From: Salegentibacter sp.
Lineage (GTDB): Bacteria > Bacteroidota > Bacteroidia > Flavobacteriales > Flavobacteriaceae
Length of the DNA: 64,000 nucleotides
NCBI GenBank assembly: GCA_024635795.1
Contig: JAGXIH010000017.1
Coordinates: 248,001-312,000 of the forward strand
Reading direction: 5' to 3'
Part shown: positions 18,018 to 27,569 of the stretch, piece after piece
Layout of the letters: every line of letters starts with the position of its first letter
Position numbering within the stretch: the first letter of the stretch is position 1
Translations under genes and position numbers: made by a program
The notes under the pieces: generated by a model
Database searches by the model: none
What the model saw: only the letters and a program-made list of their open reading frames with translations
Told to the model about the DNA's origin: nothing

Positions 18018-18587
18018 ATGAACAAAAACACCCTCCTGAATATTGCTAATTTCCTTTGTCAATTCTACAAGGTGCTAATTGCAATGGTGATAATTATCAC
18101 CACTGCGATTTTCATTCATTTTCAATTTGACAGAGATTCATATAATGAATGGAAGATAGAACAACCAGAAAGTGATTCGCCAATACGGTATGAAACAACT
18201 AATCTTGTTGGAGAAAATCCTATCGGAGACCAAAAATTAAAACTTAGCGACTGGAGAATCGCATCTTTATATTTTTCTTATTTAAAATTTATAGCTATTC
18301 TAATTTTAAATTATCTAATAATAACTCAATTTGGAAGAGTTCTGAAATCTGTTAGAAAACTTAAAACTTTTCATCAAACTAATGTAGAAGCCTTTAGAAA
18401 AATTGGTTATTACTGCTTACTAATAACAGGACTTTCAACTTTTAATTATTGGGCATTTAATGATTATACCAAAAGTTCCTTTTCAATTTCCATTAACATC
18501 TTACTTCTTTCCTTAATTGCGTTTATCCTCGCTGAAATTTTCAAAGAAGGAAATAACCTAATGGAAGAAAATAAACTCACTATATAA
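18018..18587 (+). CDS. DUF2975-like small integral membrane protein
   Basis: A membrane protein of about 189 aa with four hydrophobic segments (roughly residues 10-40, 90-105, 130-145 and 155-175 of this reading). It resembles the DUF2975 family, whose members are usually encoded next to a small XRE regulator, as here. Function is unknown. An in-frame TTG at 17988 would extend it by 10 codons but lies inside the -7 element and operator, so the ATG at 18018 is preferred. The partner gene begins 2 bp after the stop. The local DNA is more AT-rich than its neighbours, which may hint at transfer. Confidence 0.7.
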   Translation: MNKNTLLNIANFLCQFYKVLIAMVIIITTAIFIHFQFDRDSYNEWKIEQPESDSPIRYETTNLVGENPIGDQKLKLSDWRIASLYFSYLKFIAILILNYLIITQFGRVLKSVRKLKTFHQTNVEAFRKIGYYCLLITGLSTFNYWAFNDYTKSSFSISINILLLSLIAFILAEIFKEGNNLMEENKLTI

Positions 18588-18589
18588 TT

Positions 18590-18799
18590 ATGCCAATACT
18601 CATTAATCTCGATAAGATTCTGGAAGAACGGGATATGAAAAGCAACGAACTGGCAGAACGAATAGGAATCACCCAAGCCAATCTTTCAATTCTTAAAACC
18701 GGAAAAGCAAAAGCAGTTCGATTTTCTACCCTGGAAGCTCTTTGTAAAGAGTTAAACTGTCAGCCAGGGGATTTATTGGAATTTTCAGAAGAAACCTAA
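18590..18799 (+). CDS. XRE/Cro-type HTH regulator paired with the DUF2975 protein
   Basis: A 69-aa protein that is almost entirely a helix-turn-helix domain: MKSNELAERIGITQANLSIL forms the first helices and recognition helix, and ALCKELNCQPGDLLEF ends the domain. It resembles YozG-type regulators. It is translated right after the membrane protein, and both genes are followed by a strong terminator. The palindrome over the transcription start is the likely binding site. How the membrane protein affects the regulator is unknown. Confidence 0.88.
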   Translation: MPILINLDKILEERDMKSNELAERIGITQANLSILKTGKAKAVRFSTLEALCKELNCQPGDLLEFSEET

Positions 18800-18804
18800 A
18801 AAGC

Positions 18805-18836
18805 AAAAAGCCGAAGGAAATCCCTTCGGCTTTTTT
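18805..18836. terminator. Bidirectional terminator between the XRE gene and atpC
   Basis: GCCGAAGG (18810-18817) pairs with CCTTCGGC (18823-18830), with A residues before and T residues after, so it can end both convergent transcripts. Confidence 0.92.
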
Positions 18837-18860
18837 CAAATTTTATACAGAAACTAAAAC

Positions 18861-19148
18861 CTAATCTGCAAGGATTATGGCTTTGTTATCTTTCATTTCT
18901 AAAACCCCTCCCTGAATCGGGTAATAAAGCACTTTGTCGCCTTCCTTTCTAAAATCAGAAGAAAGATCTTCTAAAAAATCCCTGCTTACGTTGGTAAGGC
19001 TGATCTTAACTTCACCTTGGGTCAAAGTGGAAACGATAGGGGCGTGATCATTAAGCATCTGGAATTCACCATTTGCTCCCGGCACCTTTACCGCATCGAC
19101 TTCAGCCTGGAAAACTACCGCTTCGGGGGTTACGATTTCTAATTGCAT
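18861..19148 (-). CDS. atpC: F1Fo ATP synthase epsilon subunit, short form
   Basis: The epsilon subunit of the F1 rotor, 95 aa. It contains the N-terminal beta-sandwich (MQLEIVTPEAVVFQAEVDAV and GEFQMLNDHAPIVSTL) and ends there. The C-terminal helical hairpin, which acts as an inhibitor in longer epsilon subunits of about 135 aa, is absent. This short form is usual in Bacteroidota to my knowledge. It follows atpD by 43 bp. The other ATP synthase genes are not in the window. Confidence 0.92.
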   Translation of the reverse strand: MQLEIVTPEAVVFQAEVDAVKVPGANGEFQMLNDHAPIVSTLTQGEVKISLTNVSRDFLEDLSSDFRKEGDKVLYYPIQGGVLEMKDNKAIILAD

Positions 19149-19191
19149 AGTTATCTAATGTTTTGAACTTCCGCATTTACGGAAAGGCTTT

Positions 19192-20709
<1,518 letters not shown>

Positions 20710-20802
20710 CTATTTCTTTAATGTTTAGTATTTAAAAATCTTAAAAAACACCGCCGGAAAATTATTATTAATCAAAATTCCAAACAGGTTATTTTCAGGC
20801 TG

Positions 20803-20810
20803 CAAAGATA
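20803..20810 (-). promoter_or_regulatory. -7 element upstream of atpD
   Basis: On the minus strand this reads TATCTTTG, an exact TAnnTTTG match. The predicted leader to the atpD start at 20706 is about 90 nt. The remainder of the 20707-20975 gap holds only the glmS terminator. Confidence 0.5.
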
Positions 20811-20920
20811 GTTTTTTCTTGATAAAATCATACCCCTGCTCAAATAACTTTTTACCCTATAAAGCGATAACCGCTAAAAGCAGATTATTCTTAAATTCTG
20901 CGGAAATAAGGTCATAAAAA

Positions 20921-20952
20921 AAAGCCTTTCAGAATTAAATCTGAAAGGCTTT
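20921..20952 (-). terminator. Terminator of glmS
   Basis: A perfect 13-bp stem, AAAGCCTTTCAGA (20921-20933) with TCTGAAAGGCTTT (20940-20952), has a 6-base loop; the T tract on the minus strand follows at 20920-20916. Confidence 0.92.
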
Positions 20953-20975
20953 TGTAAATATTTATTCTGAATATT

Positions 20976-22823
20976 TTATTCTACTGTTACCGATTTAGCG
21001 AGATTCCTCGGCTGGTCCACATTCTTACCGAGCATTACTGCAATATGGTACGATAACAACTGAAGCGGGATGGTAGTCAACAACGGAGTTAAAAGCTCCA
21101 TAGTTTCCGGTACTTCGATCACGTGGTCTGCAAGATCTCTTACCTCGGTATCACCTTCAGTAACAATCGCGATAATTTTACCGCTCCTTGACTTTATTTC
21201 CTGAATATTGCTTACCACTTTTTCGTAATGACCTTTTTTGGTTGCAATAACGACAACCGGCATCTGTTCATCAATTAAAGCAATAGGACCGTGCTTCATT
21301 TCGGCAGCAGGATAACCTTCGGCGTGTATGTAAGAAATTTCTTTCAATTTTAAAGCACCTTCAAGTGCTACCGGGAAGTTAAAGCCCCTACCAAGGTACA
21401 GGCAGTTTCTCGCGTCTTTATAAATATCGGCGATAAATTTTATATTCTCGTTAGACCCCAGGGCAAGTTTAACCTTTCCGGGAATACGCTCCATCTCCTG
21501 AAGAAGAAGCATGAAATCTGGATGAGAAATTGTCCCTTTATGTTTGGCCAGTTTAAGAGCCATTAAAGTCAACACCGTAATTTGAGTCGTAAAAGCTTTG
21601 GTAGATGCTACTCCAATCTCAGGCCCGGCGTGAGTATATGCTCCTGCATGAGTTTCCCTCGAAATAGAAGAACCTACCACATTACAAACTCCAAAAACAA
21701 AAGCACCCTTTTCTTTGGCTAGCTTAATCGCCGCCATAGTATCGGCTGTTTCCCCACTCTGGGAAATGGCGATTACCACATCATTTTCTGAAATAATCGG
21801 GTTACGATATCTGAATTCTGAAGCATATTCTACCTCAACGGGAATACGCGCCAGGTCTTCAAAAATATATTCTGCAACCAGCCCGGCGTGCCAGGAGGTT
21901 CCGCAGGCAACTATTAAAATTCTTTTAGCGTTAGAGATTCTTTCAATATTATCATCAACCCCGGCCATTCTAATAATTCCTTTGTCCGCAAGCATTCTTC
22001 CACGGAAGGTATCGCTTATAGCACTGGGCTGTTCGTAGATTTCCTTGAGCATAAAGTGCTCGTAACCACCTTTTTCAATTTGCTCAAGGTTAAGCTGAAG
22101 TTCCTGTACATAAGGATCTACAAGAGAATCATCTTTAATTTTTCTAACTTTTATTCCTTTATCTCTTCGCACAACTGCCATTTCCCCATCTTCCAGGTAG
22201 ATAGCGTTGCTTGTATATTCAATAAATGGGGAAGCATCTGAGGCAATAAAAAATTCATCTTCTCCAACCCCTATAGCCAACGGACTACCCAAACGGGCAA
22301 CAACTATCTCATTAGGCTTTCTTTTGTCAAAAACAGCGATAGCATAAGCTCCCACGGTTTGGTTAAGCGCGATTTGCACGGCTTTTCCCAATTTCACACC
22401 TTCTTTGTTTGAAACATCTTCAATAAGGTTTACCAGAACTTCGGTATCGGTGTCACTTTCGAAGGTAAATCCACGGGTTTTCAGCTCCTTTTTAAGGGCA
22501 TCATAATTTTCAATTATCCCGTTGTGAATTATTACAAGGTTTCCTGAATTTGAATAATGAGGGTGAGAGTTCACATCGTTTGGCACTCCGTGAGTAGCCC
22601 ATCGGGTATGTCCCAGCCCAACATTTCCTTTAGTGGAAATTGAACTTTCAAGTTTTTCTTTTAAATCTGCAACTTTCCCTTTCGTCTTACAAAGTTTAAG
22701 TTCTTCTCCATCATAAAGAGCAATCCCGGCACTATCGTAACCGCGATATTCCAGTCTCTGGAGTCCTTTAAGCACTACTGGATAAGCATCCCTATGCCCA
22801 ATATAACCTACAATTCCGCACAT
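20976..22823 (-). CDS. glmS: Glutamine--fructose-6-phosphate aminotransferase (isomerizing)
   Basis: Makes glucosamine-6-phosphate from fructose-6-phosphate and glutamine, the first step toward UDP-GlcNAc, peptidoglycan and LPS. The 615-aa protein begins MCGIVGYIGHRD, with Cys2 as the N-terminal glutaminase nucleophile after Met removal. Two SIS sugar-isomerase domains follow (about 285-430 and 460-600; CGTSWHAGLVAEY, SQSGETADT), and it ends with the conserved AKSVTVE tail. No glmS ribozyme is visible upstream, where only 35 bp separate it from the DUF4270 gene, so it is probably cotranscribed with that gene and the GT5-like gene. Confidence 0.96.
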   Translation of the reverse strand: MCGIVGYIGHRDAYPVVLKGLQRLEYRGYDSAGIALYDGEELKLCKTKGKVADLKEKLESSISTKGNVGLGHTRWATHGVPNDVNSHPHYSNSGNLVIIHNGIIENYDALKKELKTRGFTFESDTDTEVLVNLIEDVSNKEGVKLGKAVQIALNQTVGAYAIAVFDKRKPNEIVVARLGSPLAIGVGEDEFFIASDASPFIEYTSNAIYLEDGEMAVVRRDKGIKVRKIKDDSLVDPYVQELQLNLEQIEKGGYEHFMLKEIYEQPSAISDTFRGRMLADKGIIRMAGVDDNIERISNAKRILIVACGTSWHAGLVAEYIFEDLARIPVEVEYASEFRYRNPIISENDVVIAISQSGETADTMAAIKLAKEKGAFVFGVCNVVGSSISRETHAGAYTHAGPEIGVASTKAFTTQITVLTLMALKLAKHKGTISHPDFMLLLQEMERIPGKVKLALGSNENIKFIADIYKDARNCLYLGRGFNFPVALEGALKLKEISYIHAEGYPAAEMKHGPIALIDEQMPVVVIATKKGHYEKVVSNIQEIKSRSGKIIAIVTEGDTEVRDLADHVIEVPETMELLTPLLTTIPLQLLSYHIAVMLGKNVDQPRNLAKSVTVE

Positions 22824-22858
22824 AATTTAAGTTATTGGTAATTAAATTAATAGTTTTT

Positions 22859-24421
22859 TTATTCTGTGGTTCGGGTATAATAAATTCGAAGTTTTGGTTG
22901 CTTGTCTTCATCTTCAGCAGCATTTCCATAAAGAACCGTCCCCAGGGGTGCCAAAACAGACATCGCCGGCACACGGGTTACTTCGCCACCGCCTCTCACA
23001 GCAGAGTTAGCGGTTTGATTTATATTTTGTGTAATCACTAAACCAAGTTTAACATTCTCTCCATCGTTATTGAGAATTCCATTAACGTGTTGGGTAAGGT
23101 TTAAGCTATATTTTATTCCGTTTCCATTTTCATCCCGCTCCAGGGGTTTTGAAAAAGTCTTCAATGATTCTGAAGGGTCTTCAGGATTAAAGTCGCCAAT
23201 AAATTGCTCGGCAAAGGAATAATCCGCAAGAATCCTGTTGTTTTCCAGGTCATAGATATACAACCTGTCAGGTTCCTGTGTACCCGCCATAAGGTCCTGG
23301 TTTACATAAAACTGAAGGTTAACTTCATTAATGAGCCAGTTATTTTCTTTTAGTTCTTCTAATTCGATTTCATCCTCAAAGAGCTCAATTACCGCCATAC
23401 TTCCCTCGCCACCTTTAAGGAAAAGATTCTCATCCCCATTTACGGTGTCTGCAGTTGTAATGGTCTGGAGTACATCTGCAGGGAAGTCCCCTTCAAAAGT
23501 ATTTACGGCATTACTGCCAAACTTTAGTTGATAACTCCCTCCTTTTTCAACCGTTACAGCGTCTCCATCATCATTGGTTTCTTCTGCTTCATAGGTATAA
23601 TAAAGGTTTACATCACCTCCACCCAGATTAAAAAGCACAAGGCTACCTGAATCGTTATTCGCTTCGGCTTTAAGAAAAAGACCGCGGAAATAATCTCTAA
23701 AGTTATTATTGTTACTTAATTCTGAAGATTCCTCTTTGTCTATTATCTTCTGCTGAAAATAATCTACAGGAAGTTTTATTCTCAAAGCAGGGCCCGTCGT
23801 GGTGGTGTCTGCCTCTCCAACTTCATCATAACCGTAATTCACGATTGCCTCTGAAGAAGGTCGAAAATCATCATTTTCATAAAGCACATTCCCAACAAGG
23901 TTTTGCTCAATAAGATCTTGTTGATCTGAATAATATTTCTGACGGCTTTGGAAATCGGCATCAGGATCGAAATCGGCTAAAAAATAACGCGATTCCTGAA
24001 CTGAAAGTTTAAAGCTTCCTTCCCCAAAGATAGAATCAAGGCTGTATTCAATATTGCCATCTTCATCACTTTCACCTTCGGTACTATAAAATGGAATAGT
24101 AAGTACTACACTGTCTAGTTGGGTATTATCTCCAAAACCCGGATTGGTGCTGGTGAGCGAAAGCTGACTAAAAATGCTAGCTGCAGTTTCCCCGTAAACG
24201 GGGTCGCTATACACTCCAAGTAAATAATTTGAAAGGTTATTGGTTTGTACCGAATTTATTTTTTTACTGTAAGTTTTCACTTCCAGTTCCCGCAATTCTA
24301 CATCGGCAGGGTTTTCTATTATTTCTCCTCCTACAGTACTAAACTCATCATCACATGCTACTAAAACAAAACTCACAGCCATAAGCGCTGCAATTTTGCT
24401 TGTCAATCTCTTAAAATTCAT
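22859..24421 (-). CDS. DUF4270 family surface lipoprotein
   Basis: A 520-aa lipoprotein of a family seen in Bacteroidota. The signal peptide ends in VLVAC (Cys near residue 23). The mature chain is rich in Asp, Glu and Asn and looks all-beta, with no catalytic motif I recognise. The family function is not known. It sits 12 bp after the GT5-like gene and 35 bp before glmS, an arrangement I recall from related genomes, which suggests a link to envelope or amino-sugar metabolism. That link is inference. Confidence 0.85.
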   Translation of the reverse strand: MNFKRLTSKIAALMAVSFVLVACDDEFSTVGGEIIENPADVELRELEVKTYSKKINSVQTNNLSNYLLGVYSDPVYGETAASIFSQLSLTSTNPGFGDNTQLDSVVLTIPFYSTEGESDEDGNIEYSLDSIFGEGSFKLSVQESRYFLADFDPDADFQSRQKYYSDQQDLIEQNLVGNVLYENDDFRPSSEAIVNYGYDEVGEADTTTTGPALRIKLPVDYFQQKIIDKEESSELSNNNNFRDYFRGLFLKAEANNDSGSLVLFNLGGGDVNLYYTYEAEETNDDGDAVTVEKGGSYQLKFGSNAVNTFEGDFPADVLQTITTADTVNGDENLFLKGGEGSMAVIELFEDEIELEELKENNWLINEVNLQFYVNQDLMAGTQEPDRLYIYDLENNRILADYSFAEQFIGDFNPEDPSESLKTFSKPLERDENGNGIKYSLNLTQHVNGILNNDGENVKLGLVITQNINQTANSAVRGGGEVTRVPAMSVLAPLGTVLYGNAAEDEDKQPKLRIYYTRTTE

Positions 24422-24433
24422 TCGGTATTATTT

Positions 24434-25246
24434 CTATTGGGGTAAAACTTTTTCGTTGTAAAAATCCTGATAAGCCTGGGTGAATTCTTCCCGGTTCTTA
24501 TAAGGAAGTATTGGTTTTTTGAGTTTGGTCATATAATCAGACAACTCGGCCGGAATCTCTTCGCTGCCCTGGATAAGAGCATCAGAATGATCGGCGGCGG
24601 TTTTCATCAGGTTAACGTAATTTGGATTTTTCAGGTGTTTAACGTCCTGATTCTCCATTCCGTCAAACAATATTTTGTCCTGCATATCTTCACTTAACGT
24701 TTCATCGAAACTTTGATTGTAAACCGAGGTCACAATTTTTGCGTCGCTAAACAAAGGTTCATTTCCATAATAACGTCTTAGATAAAGAGGCAATAAGGAA
24801 GCAAGCCACCCATGAACGTGAATTATATCGGGAGACCAGTTTAATTTTTTAACGGTTTCAATCACACCTTTGGCAAAAAAGATGGCGCGCTCGTCATTAT
24901 CATCAAAAAGATTCCCTTCTTCATCGGTAAGAGTAGCCTTACGCTTAAAATAATCTTCATTATCAATAAAATAAACCTGCATCCTTTCCTTAGGTATTGA
25001 GGCCACTTTTATGATTAACGGCATATCAAGATCGTTAATCACCAAATTCATCCCAGAGAGCCTAATCACTTCGTGTAACTGGTGGCGACGTTCATTAATA
25101 TTACCAAACCTGGGCATAAATATTCTAATTTGCCCCCCAAGGTTGTTTACCATTTTTGCGGCTTCAAAAGACGTGGATGATATTTCGGTTTCAGGTAGGT
25201 AAGGTATAACTTCAGACGAGACGTACAATATCCTCTTATCTTTCAT
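24434..25246 (-). CDS. Glycogen/starch synthase N-terminal-domain-like protein, probably non-catalytic
   Basis: A 270-aa protein matching only the N-terminal (acceptor) half of GT5 glycogen synthases (about 480 aa). RILYVSSEVIPY at the start and PDIIHVHGWLASLLPLYLRRYY in the middle are family-like. The ADP-glucose-binding Lys-x-Gly-Gly loop that should follow the first strand reads LPETEISSTSFEAA, so its Lys and glycines are gone, and the C-terminal nucleotide-sugar domain is missing. It is therefore unlikely to make glycogen. It is the first gene of a DUF4270-glmS cluster, divergent from panC, and seems to be kept in flavobacteria, so a regulatory or binding role is possible. Confidence 0.75.
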   Translation of the reverse strand: MKDKRILYVSSEVIPYLPETEISSTSFEAAKMVNNLGGQIRIFMPRFGNINERRHQLHEVIRLSGMNLVINDLDMPLIIKVASIPKERMQVYFIDNEDYFKRKATLTDEEGNLFDDNDERAIFFAKGVIETVKKLNWSPDIIHVHGWLASLLPLYLRRYYGNEPLFSDAKIVTSVYNQSFDETLSEDMQDKILFDGMENQDVKHLKNPNYVNLMKTAADHSDALIQGSEEIPAELSDYMTKLKKPILPYKNREEFTQAYQDFYNEKVLPQ

Positions 25247-25286
25247 AAATTCATTGCTTTAATTGCAGTTGCGAATAAAAAACACG

Positions 25287-25294
25287 CAAAATTA
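25287..25294 (-). promoter_or_regulatory. -7 element of the GT5-like/DUF4270/glmS cluster
   Basis: On the minus strand this reads TAATTTTG, an exact TAnnTTTG match, 40 bases before the start codon at 25246. Confidence 0.5.
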
Positions 25295-25325
25295 CAAAAT
25301 TTTATGCAGATTGCCCTTAATATAT

Positions 25326-25333
25326 TAAGTTTG
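25326..25333 (+). promoter_or_regulatory. -7 element of panC
   Basis: TAAGTTTG matches TAnnTTTG, 23 bases before the panC ATG at 25357. With the opposite element at 25287-25294 it forms a compact divergent promoter region. Confidence 0.55.
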
Positions 25334-25356
25334 CACGCTGTTAATTTTTTTATAAT

Positions 25357-26205
25357 ATGCAGATTTTTAAAGAAAAAAAGGCCCTTCAAACGGCGGTGAG
25401 CAAGCTTAAATCTCAAGGAAAAACCCTGGGATTAGTGCCTACTATGGGTGCGCTTCACGAAGGACATCTGTCTTTGGTACAAAACGCCGAAAAGATCTGC
25501 GACCAAGTGGTGGTGAGTATCTTCGTGAACCCCACGCAATTCAATAATCCTCAGGACCTTGAGAAATATCCACGAGGGCTTCAGAAAGATATAGACTTAC
25601 TGGAAAGTCTGAACCCAAGTTTATGGATTTTTGCCCCTACCGCCCACGAGCTTTATGGTAAAAATGTTATTTCAAAAGAATTCGATTTTGGAAGCCTGGG
25701 TGAGGTGATGGAAGGGAAATTCCGTACAGGACATTTTGACGGAGTTGGTACCGTAGTAAAGATGCTTTTTGAAATAGTAAAGCCTCAAAAAGCCTTCTTC
25801 GGACAGAAAGATTTTCAACAATTACAGGTCATTCGTAAATTAACAAAAGACGAGAATCTTCCGGTAGAGGTAATTGGCTGCCCAATCCTTAGGGAAGCTA
25901 ACGGATTGGCCCGTAGTTCAAGAAATGAACTCCTGGAACCCGCACAACGGGAAAATGCCTCGTTTATACACCAAACCCTGCTTAAATCCAGAGACTTATT
26001 TGGCACAAAAAGTGTTAACTACATCACTGATTGGGTAAATGCTCAATTCGAAAATCACCCCTTTTTAAAGCTGGAATACTTCGAAATTGCCGAAGCTGAT
26101 ACCCTGAAAAAAATAAACAGAAAAAGAAAAGGCCAGGATTATCGCGCTTTTATCGCGGCCTATGCCGGGGAAGTTCGTTTAATTGATAATATGGCCCTAA
26201 ATTAA
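25357..26205 (+). CDS. panC: Pantothenate synthetase
   Basis: Joins pantoate and beta-alanine using ATP to make pantothenate, the precursor of coenzyme A. The 282-aa protein has the HIGH-type nucleotide-binding motif in PTMGALHEGHLSLV (residues 29-42), then FVNPTQFN, FFGQKDFQQL and the SSRNELL stretch that corresponds to the second ATP-binding loop. It is followed 6 bp later by panD, which supplies beta-alanine, so the two steps are cotranscribed. Confidence 0.96.
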   Translation: MQIFKEKKALQTAVSKLKSQGKTLGLVPTMGALHEGHLSLVQNAEKICDQVVVSIFVNPTQFNNPQDLEKYPRGLQKDIDLLESLNPSLWIFAPTAHELYGKNVISKEFDFGSLGEVMEGKFRTGHFDGVGTVVKMLFEIVKPQKAFFGQKDFQQLQVIRKLTKDENLPVEVIGCPILREANGLARSSRNELLEPAQRENASFIHQTLLKSRDLFGTKSVNYITDWVNAQFENHPFLKLEYFEIAEADTLKKINRKRKGQDYRAFIAAYAGEVRLIDNMALN

Positions 26206-26211
26206 TTAGAA

Positions 26212-26562
26212 ATGCAGGTACACGTAGTAAAATCTAAAATACACCGCGTAAAAGTAACGGGCGCAGATCTTAATTATATTGGCAGCATAACCATAGATGA
26301 AGACCTTATGGATGCAGCTAACATTATAGAAGGCGAGAAAATCCAGATCGTAAATAATAATAATGGCGAACGCCTTGAGACCTACGTAATCCCCGGACCC
26401 AGAAATTCCGGAGAGATAACCCTAAATGGCGCTGCTGCAAGAAAAGTAGCCAAGGGTGATGTGCTTATCCTTATTGCCTATGCCATAATGGAATTTGAAG
26501 AAGCTAAATCATTCAAGCCCTCATTGGTATTTCCGAACGAAGAAAATAACCTGCTGAGTTAA
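26212..26562 (+). CDS. panD: Aspartate 1-decarboxylase (pyruvoyl enzyme precursor)
   Basis: Makes beta-alanine from aspartate for pantothenate. The 116-aa precursor has the self-cleavage site Gly24-Ser25 in NYIGSITID; Ser25 becomes the pyruvoyl cofactor. NGAAAR in the C-terminal half is also typical. It lies directly after panC. The product is normal in length. Confidence 0.95.
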   Translation: MQVHVVKSKIHRVKVTGADLNYIGSITIDEDLMDAANIIEGEKIQIVNNNNGERLETYVIPGPRNSGEITLNGAAARKVAKGDVLILIAYAIMEFEEAKSFKPSLVFPNEENNLLS

Positions 26563-26567
26563 TTTTT

Positions 26568-27536
26568 TTGAACAAAAAAACCATCAAAATACTAAAGATC
26601 ATTCTCCCCCTTCTACTAGGGTTTATTTTCATTTGGTACTCCCTGCAAAGCGCAACTCCAGAGGAACGCCGGGAGCTTTTGGACAACATCATAACTGCCA
26701 ATCCACTTTGGCTAATTCTTTCCCTCATTTTTGGGATACTATCACATATGTCCCGAGCATACAGGTGGCAATATATGCTGGAACCTATGGGGTACAAACC
26801 CCGGTTTGCCAATTCTTTTATGGCGGTTATGGCGGGCTACCTGGCTAATTTTGGTATCCCGAGATCTGGCGAAGTTCTTAGAGCGGCCACGCTCTCCAGC
26901 TACGAAAAAGTACCTTTTGAAAAAGCCTTCGGCACTATTATTTCTGAAAGAATTGCCGATATAGTGGTTATGCTGGCAATTATGGGGTTTACGCTTATCC
27001 TGCAAACCGAACACCTACTCACTTATTTCAAAGCTAACCAGATCAATCCGCTAATTACTATCGCAATATTATTCCTGCTGCTACTTGCAGGGGTTGGAGG
27101 AATCTGGTTGATCAAACGCTCTAACTTACCCTTTCTAGTCAAAATCAGAAAGATGGCACAGGGCCTGGTTGAAGGTATGCGAAGCATCTTTCGAATGAAA
27201 CAAAAATGGGCTTTCCTTTTCCACACGCTGTTTATTTGGCTGATGTACATCCTAATGTTTTACGTAATAAGTTTCTCGGTTCCTGAAATGGCGCCACCCG
27301 GAGCAGGTATGATGCTTGCCGCTTTTGTAGTTGGTTCGCTAGCAATTTCGGCAACAAATGGCGGAATTGGCGTATACCCGGTAGCTATTGGTGCCATTCT
27401 TGTTCTTTTTGGGATAAGCAAACAATCCGGGGAGGCCTTTGGCTGGCTTACCTGGGGCACCCAAACCCTTTTAGTGTTGGTGCTGGGAGCACTCTCCTTC
27501 ATATTACTTCCTGTTTTTAACCGTAAGAATAATTGA
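26568..27536 (+). CDS. Lysylphosphatidylglycerol synthase TM region/UPF0104 family membrane protein
   Basis: A 322-aa inner-membrane protein with about eight hydrophobic segments and the family sequence MAGYLANFGIPRSGEVLRAATLSSYEKVPFEKAFGTIISERIAD split over a long conserved region (about residues 88-130). It matches the membrane (flippase-like) half of MprF but lacks the lysyl-transferase half. Lipid flipping or polysaccharide-related transport is possible but untested. It starts with TTG 5 bp after panD, because no ATG lies near; the N-terminus LNKKTIKILKIILP is normal for the family. Confidence 0.82.
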   Translation: MNKKTIKILKIILPLLLGFIFIWYSLQSATPEERRELLDNIITANPLWLILSLIFGILSHMSRAYRWQYMLEPMGYKPRFANSFMAVMAGYLANFGIPRSGEVLRAATLSSYEKVPFEKAFGTIISERIADIVVMLAIMGFTLILQTEHLLTYFKANQINPLITIAILFLLLLAGVGGIWLIKRSNLPFLVKIRKMAQGLVEGMRSIFRMKQKWAFLFHTLFIWLMYILMFYVISFSVPEMAPPGAGMMLAAFVVGSLAISATNGGIGVYPVAIGAILVLFGISKQSGEAFGWLTWGTQTLLVLVLGALSFILLPVFNRKNN

Positions 27537-27569
27537 TTATCTTGGGGTTCTATAATCAATTTAACACCT

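Noticed and set aside
22780-22860. glmS ribozyme upstream of glmS
   Set aside because: Only 35 bp separate glmS from DUF4270, too short for the ribozyme, and no such fold is visible.
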